Positions 15,589-24,863 are shown, counted from the stretch's first letter. The stretch: 64,000 nucleotides of DNA from Nocardioides lianchengensis (GCF_900101465.1 NZ_FMZM01000005.1:225384-289383); one strand, 5' to 3'. Numbers and translations are program-made. The notes: generated by a model not told the origin, from the sequence alone.

Positions 15589-16515
15589 GTGTCCTCCCTG
15601 ACCCGCGTGTGGCGCCCCGACTGGCCGTGCGGGGTTCAGATGATGCGGATCCACAAGCGAGGCGGCGGTGACCCGACCTACCGCATCGACGACGACCGGC
15701 ACTGGCGCGGGATCCGCACGCCACAGGGCCCGGCGACGCTGGTCCTCTGGTCGCGCCCGGCTCTCGGCGAGGTGCACGCGGAGGCGTGGGGACCCGGTGC
15801 CGGATGGGTGCTCGACGCGGTCCCCGGCCTGCTCGGCGCCGACGACGACCCGACCGGCTTCGACCCCCGGCACCCCGTGCTGGTCGAGCTGGTCCGTCGG
15901 TACGGCGAGCTGCGGATCGGCCGGAGCGGGCTGGTGATGGAGTCGCTGGTCCCGGCGATCATCGAGCAGAAGGTGACCGGCCAGGAGGCCTTCGCGGGCT
16001 TCCGGATGCTCGTCCACCGCTTCGGTGAGCGGGCGCCCGGCGCGGGGGCCGACCGGTCGCTGTGGGTCCAGCCCGACGCCGCGACCCTGCGCACGGTGCC
16101 GTCGTGGGAGTGGCTGCGGATGCACGTCGATCCCGCGCGCTCGCGCACGGTCGTGACCGCGGCGCGGGTCGCCGACTCCCTGGAGCGCACGCTGACGGTG
16201 CCCCACGACGAGGCGGCGCGACGGCTGACCTCGCTGCCCGGCATCGGCCGCTGGACGGCCGCCGAGACCCTGCAGCGCGCCCACGGCGACCCCGACGCGG
16301 TGTCGTTCGGCGACTACCACGTCGCCAAGGACATCGGCTGGGCGCTGACCGGCGAGCCGTTCGACGACGACCAGCTGGAGGAGTTCCTCGAGCCCTACCG
16401 GCCGCACCGCGGTCGGGTGCAGGCCCTCCTCGGCATCGCCCGGCTCCACCGGCCGCGACACGGCGCCCGGATGGCCCCGCGGACGCACCTCCCGGCGACG
16501 GTCACCCGGCCGTGA
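15589..16515 (+). CDS. DNA-3-methyladenine glycosylase family protein (AlkA-like HhH-GPD)
   Basis: 308 residues. The helix-hairpin-helix LPGIGRWTAAETLQRAHGD is followed by DAVSFGDYHVAKDIG, whose Asp matches the catalytic position of HhH-GPD base-excision enzymes; the region VPAIIEQKVTGQEA is the conserved helix before it. It lacks the cysteine cluster of Nth-type glycosylases. Expected to remove alkylated bases in the cytoplasm. The GTG at 15589 follows a TACCGT element six bases upstream, fitting leaderless initiation. Divergent from the isomerase gene. Confidence 0.85.
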   Translation: MSSLTRVWRPDWPCGVQMMRIHKRGGGDPTYRIDDDRHWRGIRTPQGPATLVLWSRPALGEVHAEAWGPGAGWVLDAVPGLLGADDDPTGFDPRHPVLVELVRRYGELRIGRSGLVMESLVPAIIEQKVTGQEAFAGFRMLVHRFGERAPGAGADRSLWVQPDAATLRTVPSWEWLRMHVDPARSRTVVTAARVADSLERTLTVPHDEAARRLTSLPGIGRWTAAETLQRAHGDPDAVSFGDYHVAKDIGWALTGEPFDDDQLEEFLEPYRPHRGRVQALLGIARLHRPRHGARMAPRTHLPATVTRP

Positions 16516-16528
16516 TATCTGTTACCTG

Positions 16529-17473
16529 ATGACACAGGTATCTCTCGGCCCGCTGCTCACCGCCTCCGCCGAGGAGGCCTCGGCGTACGTCGACGGGGCG
16601 GACCCGGAGGCGCTGGTCGCCGCCGTGCGCGCGGCCGCCGACGACGAGGTCCTCGCGCTCGTCGACCGTCCGGAGGTGCGCCGTGCCGCGGTCGGGGGCA
16701 TCCTCGCCCGGCTCCACGAGTACGCCGACGCCGACCGGCTCGCCGTGCTGCACGGCTCGATCCGCTTCGACCTGGCCCAGCACGACCGGGTCGTCGAGCG
16801 TCACGTCCTCGTCGTCGACCACGGCAGGTTGGAGCTGGTCCCCGACGTGGCCGACGACGAGCCGGCCGACGTGGTGCTCGCGACCAGCGTCCTCGGCTTC
16901 GTGCGGCTGGTCAGCGGCGAGCGGAACGCTGGGCTGGAGCTGCTCGGCGGCGGCCTCGACGTGGTCGGTGACACCGACCTGGCGCTCGCCCTCGGCGGCA
17001 TCTTCGTGGTGCCCGGCACCGACCGGGTGGCGGTCGACCCGACCCGGCTCGATCCGGTCGACGTCGCGACCGTGCTGGCCCACGGCGACGAGGCGCACCT
17101 GCGTCGGGTGATGTCGTCCGGGTTCCGCCCCGTGGTGCTCGACGAGATCTTCCGCCGGCTGCCCGAGTTCGTCGACGCCCGCAAGGCCGCCCGCTGCGAC
17201 CTGACCGTCGGGTTCCGACTGCTGGGGGCGCCCGATGGGGAGGTGGAGCGTCGTACCGTCCGGGTGCTGAGGGGCCTCGCTACCGTGACCGCGGGCGACG
17301 AGGGCGAGGAGCGCGACGCCACCGTCACCTGCGAGGGCCACGACTTCGTCCGGCTCGCGACCGGTCACCTCTCCGCCGTCGCCGGCGTCCTGAGGGGGCG
17401 GCTGAAGGTGCGCGGCGACAAGGCGAAGGCGCTGAAGCTCGCCGACGTCATCGACTTCCCGCGGGCGCGGTAG
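16529..17473 (+). CDS. Tandem SCP2 sterol-carrier-domain protein
   Basis: 314 residues containing two SCP2-like halves. In the first, RLVSGERNAGLELLGGGLDVVGDTDLA, and in the second, RLATGHLSAVAGVLRGRLKVRGDKAKALKLADV, show the typical 'G-x-L-x-G-x-L-x-V-x-G-D' ending of sterol carrier protein 2 domains. Such domains bind sterols, fatty acids or acyl-CoAs. No enzyme domain is attached and there is no signal peptide. It follows the glycosylase gene after 13 bases and lies one kilobase from a KstR-type operator; a link to steroid metabolism is inference. The stops of this gene and the aldo/keto reductase are three bases apart. Confidence 0.83.
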   Translation: MTQVSLGPLLTASAEEASAYVDGADPEALVAAVRAAADDEVLALVDRPEVRRAAVGGILARLHEYADADRLAVLHGSIRFDLAQHDRVVERHVLVVDHGRLELVPDVADDEPADVVLATSVLGFVRLVSGERNAGLELLGGGLDVVGDTDLALALGGIFVVPGTDRVAVDPTRLDPVDVATVLAHGDEAHLRRVMSSGFRPVVLDEIFRRLPEFVDARKAARCDLTVGFRLLGAPDGEVERRTVRVLRGLATVTAGDEGEERDATVTCEGHDFVRLATGHLSAVAGVLRGRLKVRGDKAKALKLADVIDFPRAR

Positions 17474-17476
17474 GCC

Positions 17477-18502
17477 TCAGCGGCGCCGCAGGGTGGGGTC
17501 GAGCAGCGACGGCGGGGTGTCGACCTTCTCGTCGGGGGCCAGGTCCACCCCGGGCGCGACCACCTCGTCGATCGCGTCGAGCACGTCGGGGGACAGGACG
17601 GTGTCCGCAGCGGCGAGCTGGGCGTGCAGGTGGTCGAGCGTCCGCGGCCCGATGAGCGCGCTGGTCACCCCGGGGTGGGCGGTGACGAAGCCGAGCGCGA
17701 GCTGGACCAGGGTCAGGCCGGCCTCGTCGGCGATGGTGACCAGCTGCTCGACAGCGTCCAGCTTGGCCCGGTTGACCGGGTTCGCGAGGTCGAAGCGGTC
17801 CTGCACCCGCGCCAGCGACGCCCGGTTCGTGCTGATCTCGCGCCCGGCCCGGATCGCCCCCGACAGCCAGCCGCCGGCGAGCGGGCTCCAGACCAGGGTG
17901 CCCAGGCCGTACTCCTGCGTCACCGGCAGCACGTCGCGCTCGATGGCCCGCTGCAGGATCGAGTAGCCGGGCTGCTCCGTGACGAAGCGACCGAGGTGGT
18001 GCTCGCGCGCGGCCCACTGTGCCTGCACGATCCGGTAGGCGGGGTACGTCGAGCTGCCGAAGTAGCGGATCTTGCCCGCCCGCTGCAGATCGGTCAGCAC
18101 CGACAGCGTCTCCTCGTCGCTGACCGTCGGGTCCCACCGGTGCACCTGGTAGAGGTCGATGTGGTCGACGCCCAGCCGCCGCAGGCTGTGGTCGAGCTCG
18201 GTGGTGATCCAGCGGCGCGAGGCGCCCTGGTGGTTGCGCTCCTCGCTCATCGGGCCCCAGACCTTGGTGGCCAGGACCAGGTCGTCGCGTCGGCCGGCGA
18301 TCGCCCGGCCGACGATCTCCTCCGACTCGCCGACGCCGTACCAGTCGGCGGTGTCGATGACGTTGACCCCGGCATCGACGGCGGCGTCGACGAGGGCGGT
18401 GGCGTCGTCCGGGCCGACGCGACCGAGGGCGCCGAAGTTCATCGCGCCGAGCGCGAGCGTGCTGACCCGGACGCCGGTGCGGCCGAGGATGCGGTACTGC
18501 AT
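17477..18502 (-). CDS. Aldo/keto reductase
   Basis: 341 residues. The catalytic tetrad is visible: Asp and Tyr in VNVIDTADWYG, Lys in LATKVWGP and His in DLYQVHRWD. The NADPH-binding C-terminal part (LIGPRTLDHL) is present. Cytoplasmic reduction of aldehydes or ketones is expected. The start at 18502 has GGGAGG eight bases upstream. Its promoter region holds two perfect palindromes (18534..18550 and 18561..18577) shared with the divergent TetR gene, so the reductase is very likely the TetR target. Confidence 0.93.
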   Translation of the reverse strand: MQYRILGRTGVRVSTLALGAMNFGALGRVGPDDATALVDAAVDAGVNVIDTADWYGVGESEEIVGRAIAGRRDDLVLATKVWGPMSEERNHQGASRRWITTELDHSLRRLGVDHIDLYQVHRWDPTVSDEETLSVLTDLQRAGKIRYFGSSTYPAYRIVQAQWAAREHHLGRFVTEQPGYSILQRAIERDVLPVTQEYGLGTLVWSPLAGGWLSGAIRAGREISTNRASLARVQDRFDLANPVNRAKLDAVEQLVTIADEAGLTLVQLALGFVTAHPGVTSALIGPRTLDHLHAQLAAADTVLSPDVLDAIDEVVAPGVDLAPDEKVDTPPSLLDPTLRRR

Positions 18503-18533
18503 GACGGGTTCCTCCCGAAGTGGCATGATGGAA

Positions 18534-18550
18534 GCGGAACGATGTTCCGC
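18534..18550. promoter_or_regulatory. TetR operator 1
   Basis: GCGGAAC-GAT-GTTCCGC, a palindrome with perfect 7-bp arms, in the 91-base region between the divergent aldo/keto reductase and TetR genes. Confidence 0.8.
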
Positions 18551-18560
18551 AAACCACGAT

Positions 18561-18577
18561 ACGGAACACCGTTCCGT
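18561..18577. promoter_or_regulatory. TetR operator 2
   Basis: ACGGAAC-ACC-GTTCCGT, again with perfect 7-bp arms, centred 27 bp from operator 1. The shared core CGGAAC-N3-GTTCCG in two copies is the arrangement expected for a local TetR autoregulator. The core resembles the KstR half-site (GAAC/GTTC) but has a different spacer length. Confidence 0.8.
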
Positions 18578-18593
18578 TTAGCAAGGAGGTCGG

Positions 18594-19145
18594 GTGCCCC
18601 CCGCCAAGCGTGCCGATGCGCGGCGCAACGAGCAGGCGCTGCTCGCCGCCGCCGCGACGGTGTTCGCCGAGTCCGGCGTCGCCGCGCCGGTGCGCGAGGT
18701 GGCGTCCCGGGCCGGCGTCGGCGTGGCCACCATCTACCGGCACTTCCCGACCCGGGCCGACCTGGTCGTCGCGGTCTTCCGCCACCAGGTGGAGGAGTGC
18801 GTCGAGGCGGTCCCGGGCCTGCTCGCCGACGGCCCCACGCCGTACGACGCCCTGGTGCGCTGGGTCGACCTGTTCGTCGACTTCCTGGTCACCAAGCACG
18901 GCCTCGCGGAGGCCATGCAGGGCGAGGACGAGGCGCACGCGACCCTGCACGCCTACTTCGTCGAGCAGCTCGTCCCGGCCTGCGCCGCCCTCCTCGACGC
19001 CGCAGTCACGGCCGGTCAAGTGGCGCCCGGCGTACGCGCCCTCGACCTGCTGCGGGGGATCGGCAACCTGTCGGTCGGCGACGGCACCTTCGGGTACGAC
19101 GCGCGTCCGATGATCGACACGCTGGTCGCCGGGCTGCGCGCTTGA
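18594..19145 (+). CDS. TetR-family transcriptional regulator
   Basis: 183 residues. The N-terminal helix-turn-helix is clear (VREVASRAGVGVATIYRHFPTRADLVVAVF). The C-terminal part is a short ligand-binding bundle of the SbtR-like kind. The GTG at 18594 has AGGAGG five bases upstream. It is divergent from the aldo/keto reductase, and two perfect palindromes occupy the space between; autorepression together with control of the reductase is the simple reading. The inducer is unknown. Confidence 0.93.
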   Translation: MPPAKRADARRNEQALLAAAATVFAESGVAAPVREVASRAGVGVATIYRHFPTRADLVVAVFRHQVEECVEAVPGLLADGPTPYDALVRWVDLFVDFLVTKHGLAEAMQGEDEAHATLHAYFVEQLVPACAALLDAAVTAGQVAPGVRALDLLRGIGNLSVGDGTFGYDARPMIDTLVAGLRA

Positions 19146-19155
19146 GCCCGAGGCG

Positions 19156-20418
19156 CTAGAGCAGCGGTCGCAGCGGCGCCAGGATCATCTCGGTGAACTT
19201 GCGGTGCAGGTCGCGTGCCTCCCACTCGCCCTGGGTGAGCTCGAGGGTGTTGGACTGGTCGGTCGCGAAGATCTCCTCGAGCGTGCGGGCGAAGGCCTCG
19301 TCGAAGACCTCGACGTTGATCTCGTAGTTGCCCTGCAGGCTGAGCCGGTCGATGTTGGCGGTGCCGACCGTGGACCAGCTGCCGTCGACCGTCGAGGTCT
19401 TGGCGTGCACCATCGCGTCCTTGAAGCGGAAGATCCGCACCCCCGCGCCGAGCAGCTGGCTGAAGTAGCCGCGCGAGATCCAGTCGGCCACGATGTGGTT
19501 GGACTTCAGCGGCACCAGCAGGCGTACGTCGACGCCGCGGCGCGCGGCCTCCTTCATCGCGTCGACGAAGTCCTGGTCGGGCGTGAAGTAGGCCTGGGTC
19601 ATCCACACGTTGACGCTGGCCCGGTTGATCGCCTCGATGTACATCGAGCGGATGGGGAACATCCACAGCCGTGGCACGTTGCGGTGGATCCGGATCCGCG
19701 GCTCCCACGTCGAGGCGGTCTCCAGCAGCAGCGGCCGCTCGCTGGCCCGGATCCGGCGCCGCCGGTTGAGGTTCCAGAAGTCGGCGAAGGCGCGCTTGAG
19801 GTCCCACACGCCCGGGCCGGTGATCCGGACGTGGGTGTCGCGCCACTCGGTCTCGTAGGCCGAGCCGATGTTGTAGCCGCCGACGAAGCCCTCGCCGTCG
19901 TCGACGACGAGGATCTTGCGGTGGTCGCGGCCGTAGCGGGTGAGGTCGAAGAACCTCCAGCCGGCCGGGTAGACGGGGTAGCGCAGCACCTTCATGTTCG
20001 ACGGGAAGTGCTTGAACCGGGGCGAGACCACGAGGTTGGCGAAGCCGTCGTAGATGCAGTAGACCTCGACGCCCCGGTCCGCGGCCGCGGACAGGGCGGC
20101 CTTGAACCGCTCGCCGATCTCGTCGCCCTTCCAGATGTAGGTCTCGAAGAGCACCTGCTTCTGGGCGCCGTCGATGGCGGCGAGCATGTCGTCGTAGAGG
20201 TCCCGGCCGAAGGTGTACGTCGTCACCTCGCCGTCGCCGATCGGCACGGGGTGGGGCGCGGTGACCGGGAACGGCTTCGGCTTCTTGCCGCGGCGGCGGT
20301 AGGAGTCGACCAGCGACATCACGACCGCGACGACCAGCGGGACGCCGAAGACGGCCATCAGCGTCCGGCGCAGCGCCCGCAGGACCCGCTCGGTGGTCCT
20401 CGGTGCGCTCGTCCTCAC
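19156..20418 (-). CDS. Phospholipase D-like / cardiolipin synthase-type protein
   Basis: 420 residues. One N-terminal membrane segment (about residues 20-40, VFGVPLVVAVVMSLVDSY) anchors the protein. Two HKD motifs follow: DHRKILVVDDGEGFVGGYN and VHAKTSTVDGSWSTVGTANID, so both halves of the PLD active site are intact. Family members make cardiolipin or hydrolyse phospholipids at the membrane. The GTG start at 20418 is preceded by TATGTT six bases upstream, which fits a leaderless transcript. Only 55 bases separate it from divergent uvrB. Confidence 0.9.
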   Translation of the reverse strand: MRTSAPRTTERVLRALRRTLMAVFGVPLVVAVVMSLVDSYRRRGKKPKPFPVTAPHPVPIGDGEVTTYTFGRDLYDDMLAAIDGAQKQVLFETYIWKGDEIGERFKAALSAAADRGVEVYCIYDGFANLVVSPRFKHFPSNMKVLRYPVYPAGWRFFDLTRYGRDHRKILVVDDGEGFVGGYNIGSAYETEWRDTHVRITGPGVWDLKRAFADFWNLNRRRRIRASERPLLLETASTWEPRIRIHRNVPRLWMFPIRSMYIEAINRASVNVWMTQAYFTPDQDFVDAMKEAARRGVDVRLLVPLKSNHIVADWISRGYFSQLLGAGVRIFRFKDAMVHAKTSTVDGSWSTVGTANIDRLSLQGNYEINVEVFDEAFARTLEEIFATDQSNTLELTQGEWEARDLHRKFTEMILAPLRPLL

Positions 20419-20473
20419 CGGGACAACATAGCGACGAGCACCGACTGTCGGTGGCCCCGCCTACGCTGGACGC

Positions 20474-22600
20474 ATGCGCCCTGTCACCGATCTCGAGCGC
20501 CGGGTGGCGCCGCTGAAGGTCGAATCCGACTACCAGCCGTCCGGCGACCAGCCGACCGCGATCGCCGAGATCACGAAGCGGATCAACGGCGGCCTCGAGG
20601 ACGTCGTGCTGCTCGGCGCCACCGGCACCGGCAAGACCGCGACCGTGGCGTGGGTGGCCGAGCAGGTGCAGCGCCCGCTGCTGGTGCTGCAGCCCAACAA
20701 GACGCTGGCCGCCCAGTTCGCCAACGAGCTGCGCCAGCTGTTCCCCCACAACGCCATCGAGTACTTCGTCAGCTACTACGACTACTACCAGCCCGAGGCC
20801 TACGTCCCCCAGACCGACACCTACATCGAGAAGGACTCCTCGATCAACGAGGAGGTCGAGCGGCTGCGGCACAGCGCGACCAACTCGCTGCTGACCCGCC
20901 GCGACGTGATCGTGGTCAGCACGGTCTCCTGCATCTACGGCCTCGGCACCCCCCAGGAGTACGTCGACCGGATGCTCCGGCTGCGTGTGGGCGAGGAGCA
21001 CGACCGCGACACGGTGCTGCGCCGGCTGGTCGAGATCCAGTACACCCGCAACGACATGGCCTTCACCCGCGGCACCTTCCGGGTCCGGGGCGACACGCTC
21101 GAGATCTTCCCGGTCTACGAGGAGCACGCGGTCCGCATCGAGTTCTTCGGCGACGAGATCGAGCGGCTGATGACCCTGCACGCCGTCACCGGCGAGGTGC
21201 TCACCGAGGACCAGGAGCTCTACGTCTTCCCGGCCACCCACTACGTCGCCGGCCCGGAGCGGATGGAGCGGGCGATCAAGGGCATCGAGCTGGAGCTGGA
21301 GGACCAGCTGGCCAAGTTCGAGCGGGAGGGCAAGCTGCTGGAGGCCCAGCGGCTGCGGATGCGCACGACGTACGACGTCGAGATGATGCGCCAGGTCGGG
21401 TCCTGCTCCGGCATCGAGAACTACTCGATGCACATGGACGGCCGCGGGCGCGGCACCGCGCCCAACACGCTGCTCGACTACTTCCCCGAGGACTTCCTGC
21501 TGGTCGTCGACGAGTCCCACGTCGCCGTGCCCCAGATCGGCGGCATGTACGAGGGCGACATGTCCCGCAAGCGCAACCTGGTCGAGCACGGCTTCCGGCT
21601 GCCCAGCGCGATGGACAACCGGCCCCTGCGTTGGGAGGAGTTCCTCGAGCGGATCGGCCAGACGATCTACCTCTCGGCGACGCCGGGCGACTACGAGCTC
21701 GACAAGGTCGGCGGGGACACCGTCGAGCAGATCATCCGCCCGACCGGCCTGATCGACCCCGAGGTCGTGGTCAAGCCGACCAAGGGCCAGATCGACGACC
21801 TGATCCACGAGATCCGGACCCGGGCGGAGAAGAACGAGCGGGTCCTGGTCACGACGCTGACCAAGAAGATGTCCGAGGACCTCACCGACTACCTCCTCGA
21901 CGCCGGCATCCGCACCCGCTACCTGCACTCCGAGGTCGACACCCTGCGCCGGATCGAGCTGCTGCGTGAGCTCCGCCTCGGCGAGTACGACGTCCTGGTC
22001 GGCATCAACCTGCTCCGCGAGGGCCTCGACCTGCCCGAGGTCTCCCTGGTCTCGATCCTCGACGCCGACAAGGAGGGCTTCCTGCGCTCCGACAAGTCGC
22101 TCATCCAGACCATCGGCCGTGCGGCCCGCAACGTGTCGGGCCAGGTCCACATGTACGCCGACAAGATCACGCCCTCGATGGAGGCCGCGATCGACGAGAC
22201 CAACCGGCGCCGCGCCAAGCAGGTGGCCTACAACACCGCCCACGGCGTCGACCCCCAGCCGCTGCGCAAGAAGATCGCCGACATCACCGAGATGCTCGCC
22301 CGTGAGGACGAGAACACCCAGGCCCTGCTCCAGACCTGGGCCGGCACCGAGGCCAAGGGCCGCGCCGGCGGGGTCAAGGCGAAGCAGCCCGTGCCCGCCC
22401 TGCGCGAGGGCGACGCCGGCAAGCACGCCGCCGACCTGGCCGGCATGCCCAGCTCCGACTTGGCCGAGCTGATCCAGGGCCTCACCGACCAGATGCGCAC
22501 CGCCGCCGCCGAGCTGCAGTTCGAGCTGGCCGCCCGGCTGCGCGACGAGATCTCCGAGCTCAAGAAGGAGCTCCGCCAGATGATGGAGGCGACGAAGTGA
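20474..22600 (+). CDS. uvrB: Excinuclease ABC subunit UvrB
   Basis: 708 residues, full length. Walker A is GATGTGKT (residues 48-55), the damage-probing beta-hairpin contains [13 protein letters not shown], the helicase motif II is VVDESHV, and motif VI is QTIGRAARN. The C-terminal UVR domain ([19 protein letters not shown]) that contacts UvrC is present. UvrB verifies DNA damage after loading by UvrA and recruits UvrC for incision. The gene is followed directly by a block of palindromic repeats. Confidence 0.99.
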   Translation: MRPVTDLERRVAPLKVESDYQPSGDQPTAIAEITKRINGGLEDVVLLGATGTGKTATVAWVAEQVQRPLLVLQPNKTLAAQFANELRQLFPHNAIEYFVSYYDYYQPEAYVPQTDTYIEKDSSINEEVERLRHSATNSLLTRRDVIVVSTVSCIYGLGTPQEYVDRMLRLRVGEEHDRDTVLRRLVEIQYTRNDMAFTRGTFRVRGDTLEIFPVYEEHAVRIEFFGDEIERLMTLHAVTGEVLTEDQELYVFPATHYVAGPERMERAIKGIELELEDQLAKFEREGKLLEAQRLRMRTTYDVEMMRQVGSCSGIENYSMHMDGRGRGTAPNTLLDYFPEDFLLVVDESHVAVPQIGGMYEGDMSRKRNLVEHGFRLPSAMDNRPLRWEEFLERIGQTIYLSATPGDYELDKVGGDTVEQIIRPTGLIDPEVVVKPTKGQIDDLIHEIRTRAEKNERVLVTTLTKKMSEDLTDYLLDAGIRTRYLHSEVDTLRRIELLRELRLGEYDVLVGINLLREGLDLPEVSLVSILDADKEGFLRSDKSLIQTIGRAARNVSGQVHMYADKITPSMEAAIDETNRRRAKQVAYNTAHGVDPQPLRKKIADITEMLAREDENTQALLQTWAGTEAKGRAGGVKAKQPVPALREGDAGKHAADLAGMPSSDLAELIQGLTDQMRTAAAELQFELAARLRDEISELKKELRQMMEATK

Positions 22601-22855
22601 GTCTCGATACACCGCCTCGTGCCTCGGCGGCACTCGACCACCGAAGCCGCTGATTCGTCGCCTTCGTTGGTCGAGTAGGCCCAAGGGACGAGGGCCGTGT
22701 CGAGACCGGCTGTGGGTGGGCGTGTTCGTTGGTCGAGTAGGCCCGAGGAACGAGGGCCGTATCGAGACCGGCTGTGGGTGGGCGTGTTCGTTGGTCGAGT
22801 AGGCCCGAGGAACGAGGGCCGTATCGAGACCCGCCGCGGTCCCTAGACTCCTCAC
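22601..22855. repeat. Repeat block after uvrB: one inverted and three tandem family B repeats
   Basis: The block begins one base after the uvrB stop. 22601..22641 is an inverted copy (GTCTCGATACACCGCC ... GGCACTCGACCAC). Three direct copies of 39 bases follow at 22669..22707, 22731..22769 and 22793..22831, spaced exactly 62 bases. Each reads GGTCGAGTAGGCCC ... GGGCCGTATCGAGACC (copy 1 has small changes) and can form a hairpin through its ends. The spacers contain TGTGGGTGGGCGTGTTCGTT. No gene is visible. The last 24 bases hold the promoter of the next gene (TAGACT). Confidence 0.9.
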
Positions 22856-23488
22856 GTGCCCATCACTCGCGCCGACCTGGCGCAGCAGATCTCGAACCAC
22901 CGGTTCACGCCCCGGCGACGCGAGGGTTACGACATGCAGGAGGTCGACCGGTTCCTCGATGCGGTGGTGGCCGCGGTCGAGGTCGGGCTGCCGGTGGGCG
23001 ACCTGGTGGGCCGGGCCAGGTTCACGCCGGTGCGGGTGCGCGAGGGCTACGCGATGGCCGAGGTCGACGACTTCCTGCGGTGGATCGTGGACCGGACGCA
23101 CGAGCTCGAGGAGCGGGCGCCGTACCTGCCCGACGAGCGTTCCGCTGCACCTCAGGCCCGCTCGGCCCGCTCGCAGCGCATCGTGGCGGTGCAGTTCTCC
23201 CCGGTGCGGCTGCGCGAGGGCTACGACATGTCGGAGGTCGACCAGCTCCTCGACGAACTGGCGGCCGCGGTCGACTCGGGCGCCGACGTCCGCACCCTGG
23301 CCGGCGAGGCCCGGTTCACCCGGGTGCGGCTGCGCGAGGGCTACGACATGGGCGAGGTGGACGCGTTCCTGCGCGAGGTGGTCGCGGAGGCCGATGGCGG
23401 CCGGACCGCTACGCCGGACGCGCTCCCGCTGCCGACCGTGATCCAGGAGCAGCGTGGGCTGCTCTCGCGGATCTTCGGCGGTCGCTGA
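22856..23488 (+). CDS. Protein with four DivIVA N-terminal-type motifs
   Basis: 210 residues. Four copies of a DivIVA/Wag31 lipid-binding motif are visible: FTPRRREGYDMQEVDRFLD, FTPVRVREGYAMAEVDDFL, FSPVRLREGYDMSEVDQLLD and FTRVRLREGYDMGEVDAFL. In DivIVA this segment forms the membrane-binding turn before the coiled coil and occurs once. Here there is little coiled coil between copies, and a linker separates pairs 1-2 and 3-4. A role at curved membrane or in polar organisation is inferred from the motif. GTG 22856 lies six bases after TAGACT, fitting leaderless initiation. Confidence 0.83.
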   Translation: MPITRADLAQQISNHRFTPRRREGYDMQEVDRFLDAVVAAVEVGLPVGDLVGRARFTPVRVREGYAMAEVDDFLRWIVDRTHELEERAPYLPDERSAAPQARSARSQRIVAVQFSPVRLREGYDMSEVDQLLDELAAAVDSGADVRTLAGEARFTRVRLREGYDMGEVDAFLREVVAEADGGRTATPDALPLPTVIQEQRGLLSRIFGGR

Positions 23489-23573
23489 GCGCCGCCGTGA
23501 GCCAGACCACGCCCGGTCCGCCGCCCGTCCGGGCGGGCGCGGGGCACCGTCGGTCGAGCGTAGGATCGCGGGA

Positions 23574-24863
23574 GTGACCGAGACCTCCGCGCCGAGCCAG
23601 CGGACGGCGTACTCGGTCTGGCTGGTCGCCCTCGCGATCTACGTCCTGGCGGTCTTCCACCGCTCCTCGCTCGCGGTCGCGGGTCTGGCGGCCACTGAGC
23701 GGTTCGACATCACCGCCGCGCAGCTGGCCACCTTCACCATGCTCCAGCTGCTCGTGTACGCCGGGATGCAGATCCCGGTCGGGTTGCTCGTCGACCGGTT
23801 CGGTCCCCGCAGCGTGCTGCTGACCGGCGCGGTGCTGCTCTCGCTCGCGCAGACCGGGTTCGCGCTGGCCGAGAGCTACCCGGTGGCGCTGGCGGCCCGC
23901 TTCTTCGTCGGCCTGGGCGACGCGATGACGTTCATCTGTGTGCTCCGGATCCTGTCGATCTGGTTCGCGCCCCGGCGGATCCCGCTGCTCACCCAGCTGA
24001 CCGGGACGATGGGGCAGCTGGGCGCGATCGGCGCGACGGTGCCGATGACCTGGGCACTCGGCAGCTTCGGCTGGACCCGGGCCTACCTGGTGACCGCGTC
24101 GCTCGGGATGGTGCTCGCCCTGCTCGGCCTGGTCCTGCTCCGCGACGCCCCGGGCCGCCGGCACGTCCGCGGCCACGCCCTGTCGCCGGCCGCGGTGCGC
24201 GAGAGCCTGGCCGCGTCCTGGTCGCACCCTGGCACCCGGCTCGGGTTCTGGGTGCACTTCACCTCCCAGTGCAGCGCCACGACGCTGGCGCTGCTGTGGG
24301 GCTACCCGTTCCTGGTCCGGGGCGAGGGTCGCACCAGCACCGAGGCCGGCCTGCTCCTGAGCCTGATCGTCCTCTCGATGGCCTTCGTCGGCCCGGTGCT
24401 CGGCTGGCTGGTCGCCCGGCACCCGTGGCACCGCTCGTCGATGGTCCTGGTCATCGTCGGCGCGATCGTGACGGTCTGGACAGCGGTGCTGGCCTGGCCC
24501 GGCGAGGCACCGCTCGGGCTGCTGGTCGTCCTGGTCCTGGTCACCGGGGTGGGCGGACCGGCGTCGGTGATCGGCTTCGACCTGGGTCGCACCTCCAACC
24601 CGGCCGCCCGGCTGGCCAGCGCCACCGGGATCATCAACGTCGCCGGCTTCGTGGCCAGCCTGGGTCTGGTCGTCGCGATCGGCCTGGTCCTCGACTGGCG
24701 CGCCCCCGGCACGTCGACCGACTACGGGCCGGCCGACTTCCGCTGGGCGATGAGCGTCCAGTACCTCGTGTGGGGTCTCGGCCTGACCCAGATCGTCCGC
24801 TACCGCGTGAAGGCCCGTCGGGTCATCGACCGGGAGGCGCTCGAAGCCGGCGTCCCGGTGTGA
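23574..24863 (+). CDS. MFS transporter
   Basis: 429 residues with about 12 membrane segments. The loop 2-3 signature appears as VGLLVDRFGPRSVLLTG and the helix 4-5 region as ARFFVGLGDAMTFICVLRI. A proline/glycine-rich helix pattern continues through to the C-terminus. Substrate cannot be predicted. The GTG at 23574 follows TAGGAT by seven bases, which supports this start over longer readings. The stop overlaps the start of the next small gene (GTGTGA). Confidence 0.9.
   Translation: MTETSAPSQRTAYSVWLVALAIYVLAVFHRSSLAVAGLAATERFDITAAQLATFTMLQLLVYAGMQIPVGLLVDRFGPRSVLLTGAVLLSLAQTGFALAESYPVALAARFFVGLGDAMTFICVLRILSIWFAPRRIPLLTQLTGTMGQLGAIGATVPMTWALGSFGWTRAYLVTASLGMVLALLGLVLLRDAPGRRHVRGHALSPAAVRESLAASWSHPGTRLGFWVHFTSQCSATTLALLWGYPFLVRGEGRTSTEAGLLLSLIVLSMAFVGPVLGWLVARHPWHRSSMVLVIVGAIVTVWTAVLAWPGEAPLGLLVVLVLVTGVGGPASVIGFDLGRTSNPAARLASATGIINVAGFVASLGLVVAIGLVLDWRAPGTSTDYGPADFRWAMSVQYLVWGLGLTQIVRYRVKARRVIDREALEAGVPV

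Noticed and set aside
22601..22831. Regularly spaced repeats looked like a CRISPR array
   Set aside because: Only three direct copies, near-identical spacers, palindromic full-length units and no cas genes; these are intergenic palindromic elements.
19016..23101. Very long minus-strand open frame (1361 codons) across the TetR gene, PLD gene, uvrB and the repeats
   Set aside because: High-GC antisense shadow: its sequence is Ala/Gly/Arg/Val/Leu/His-rich low complexity without any motif and lies opposite uvrB, whose motifs are complete.
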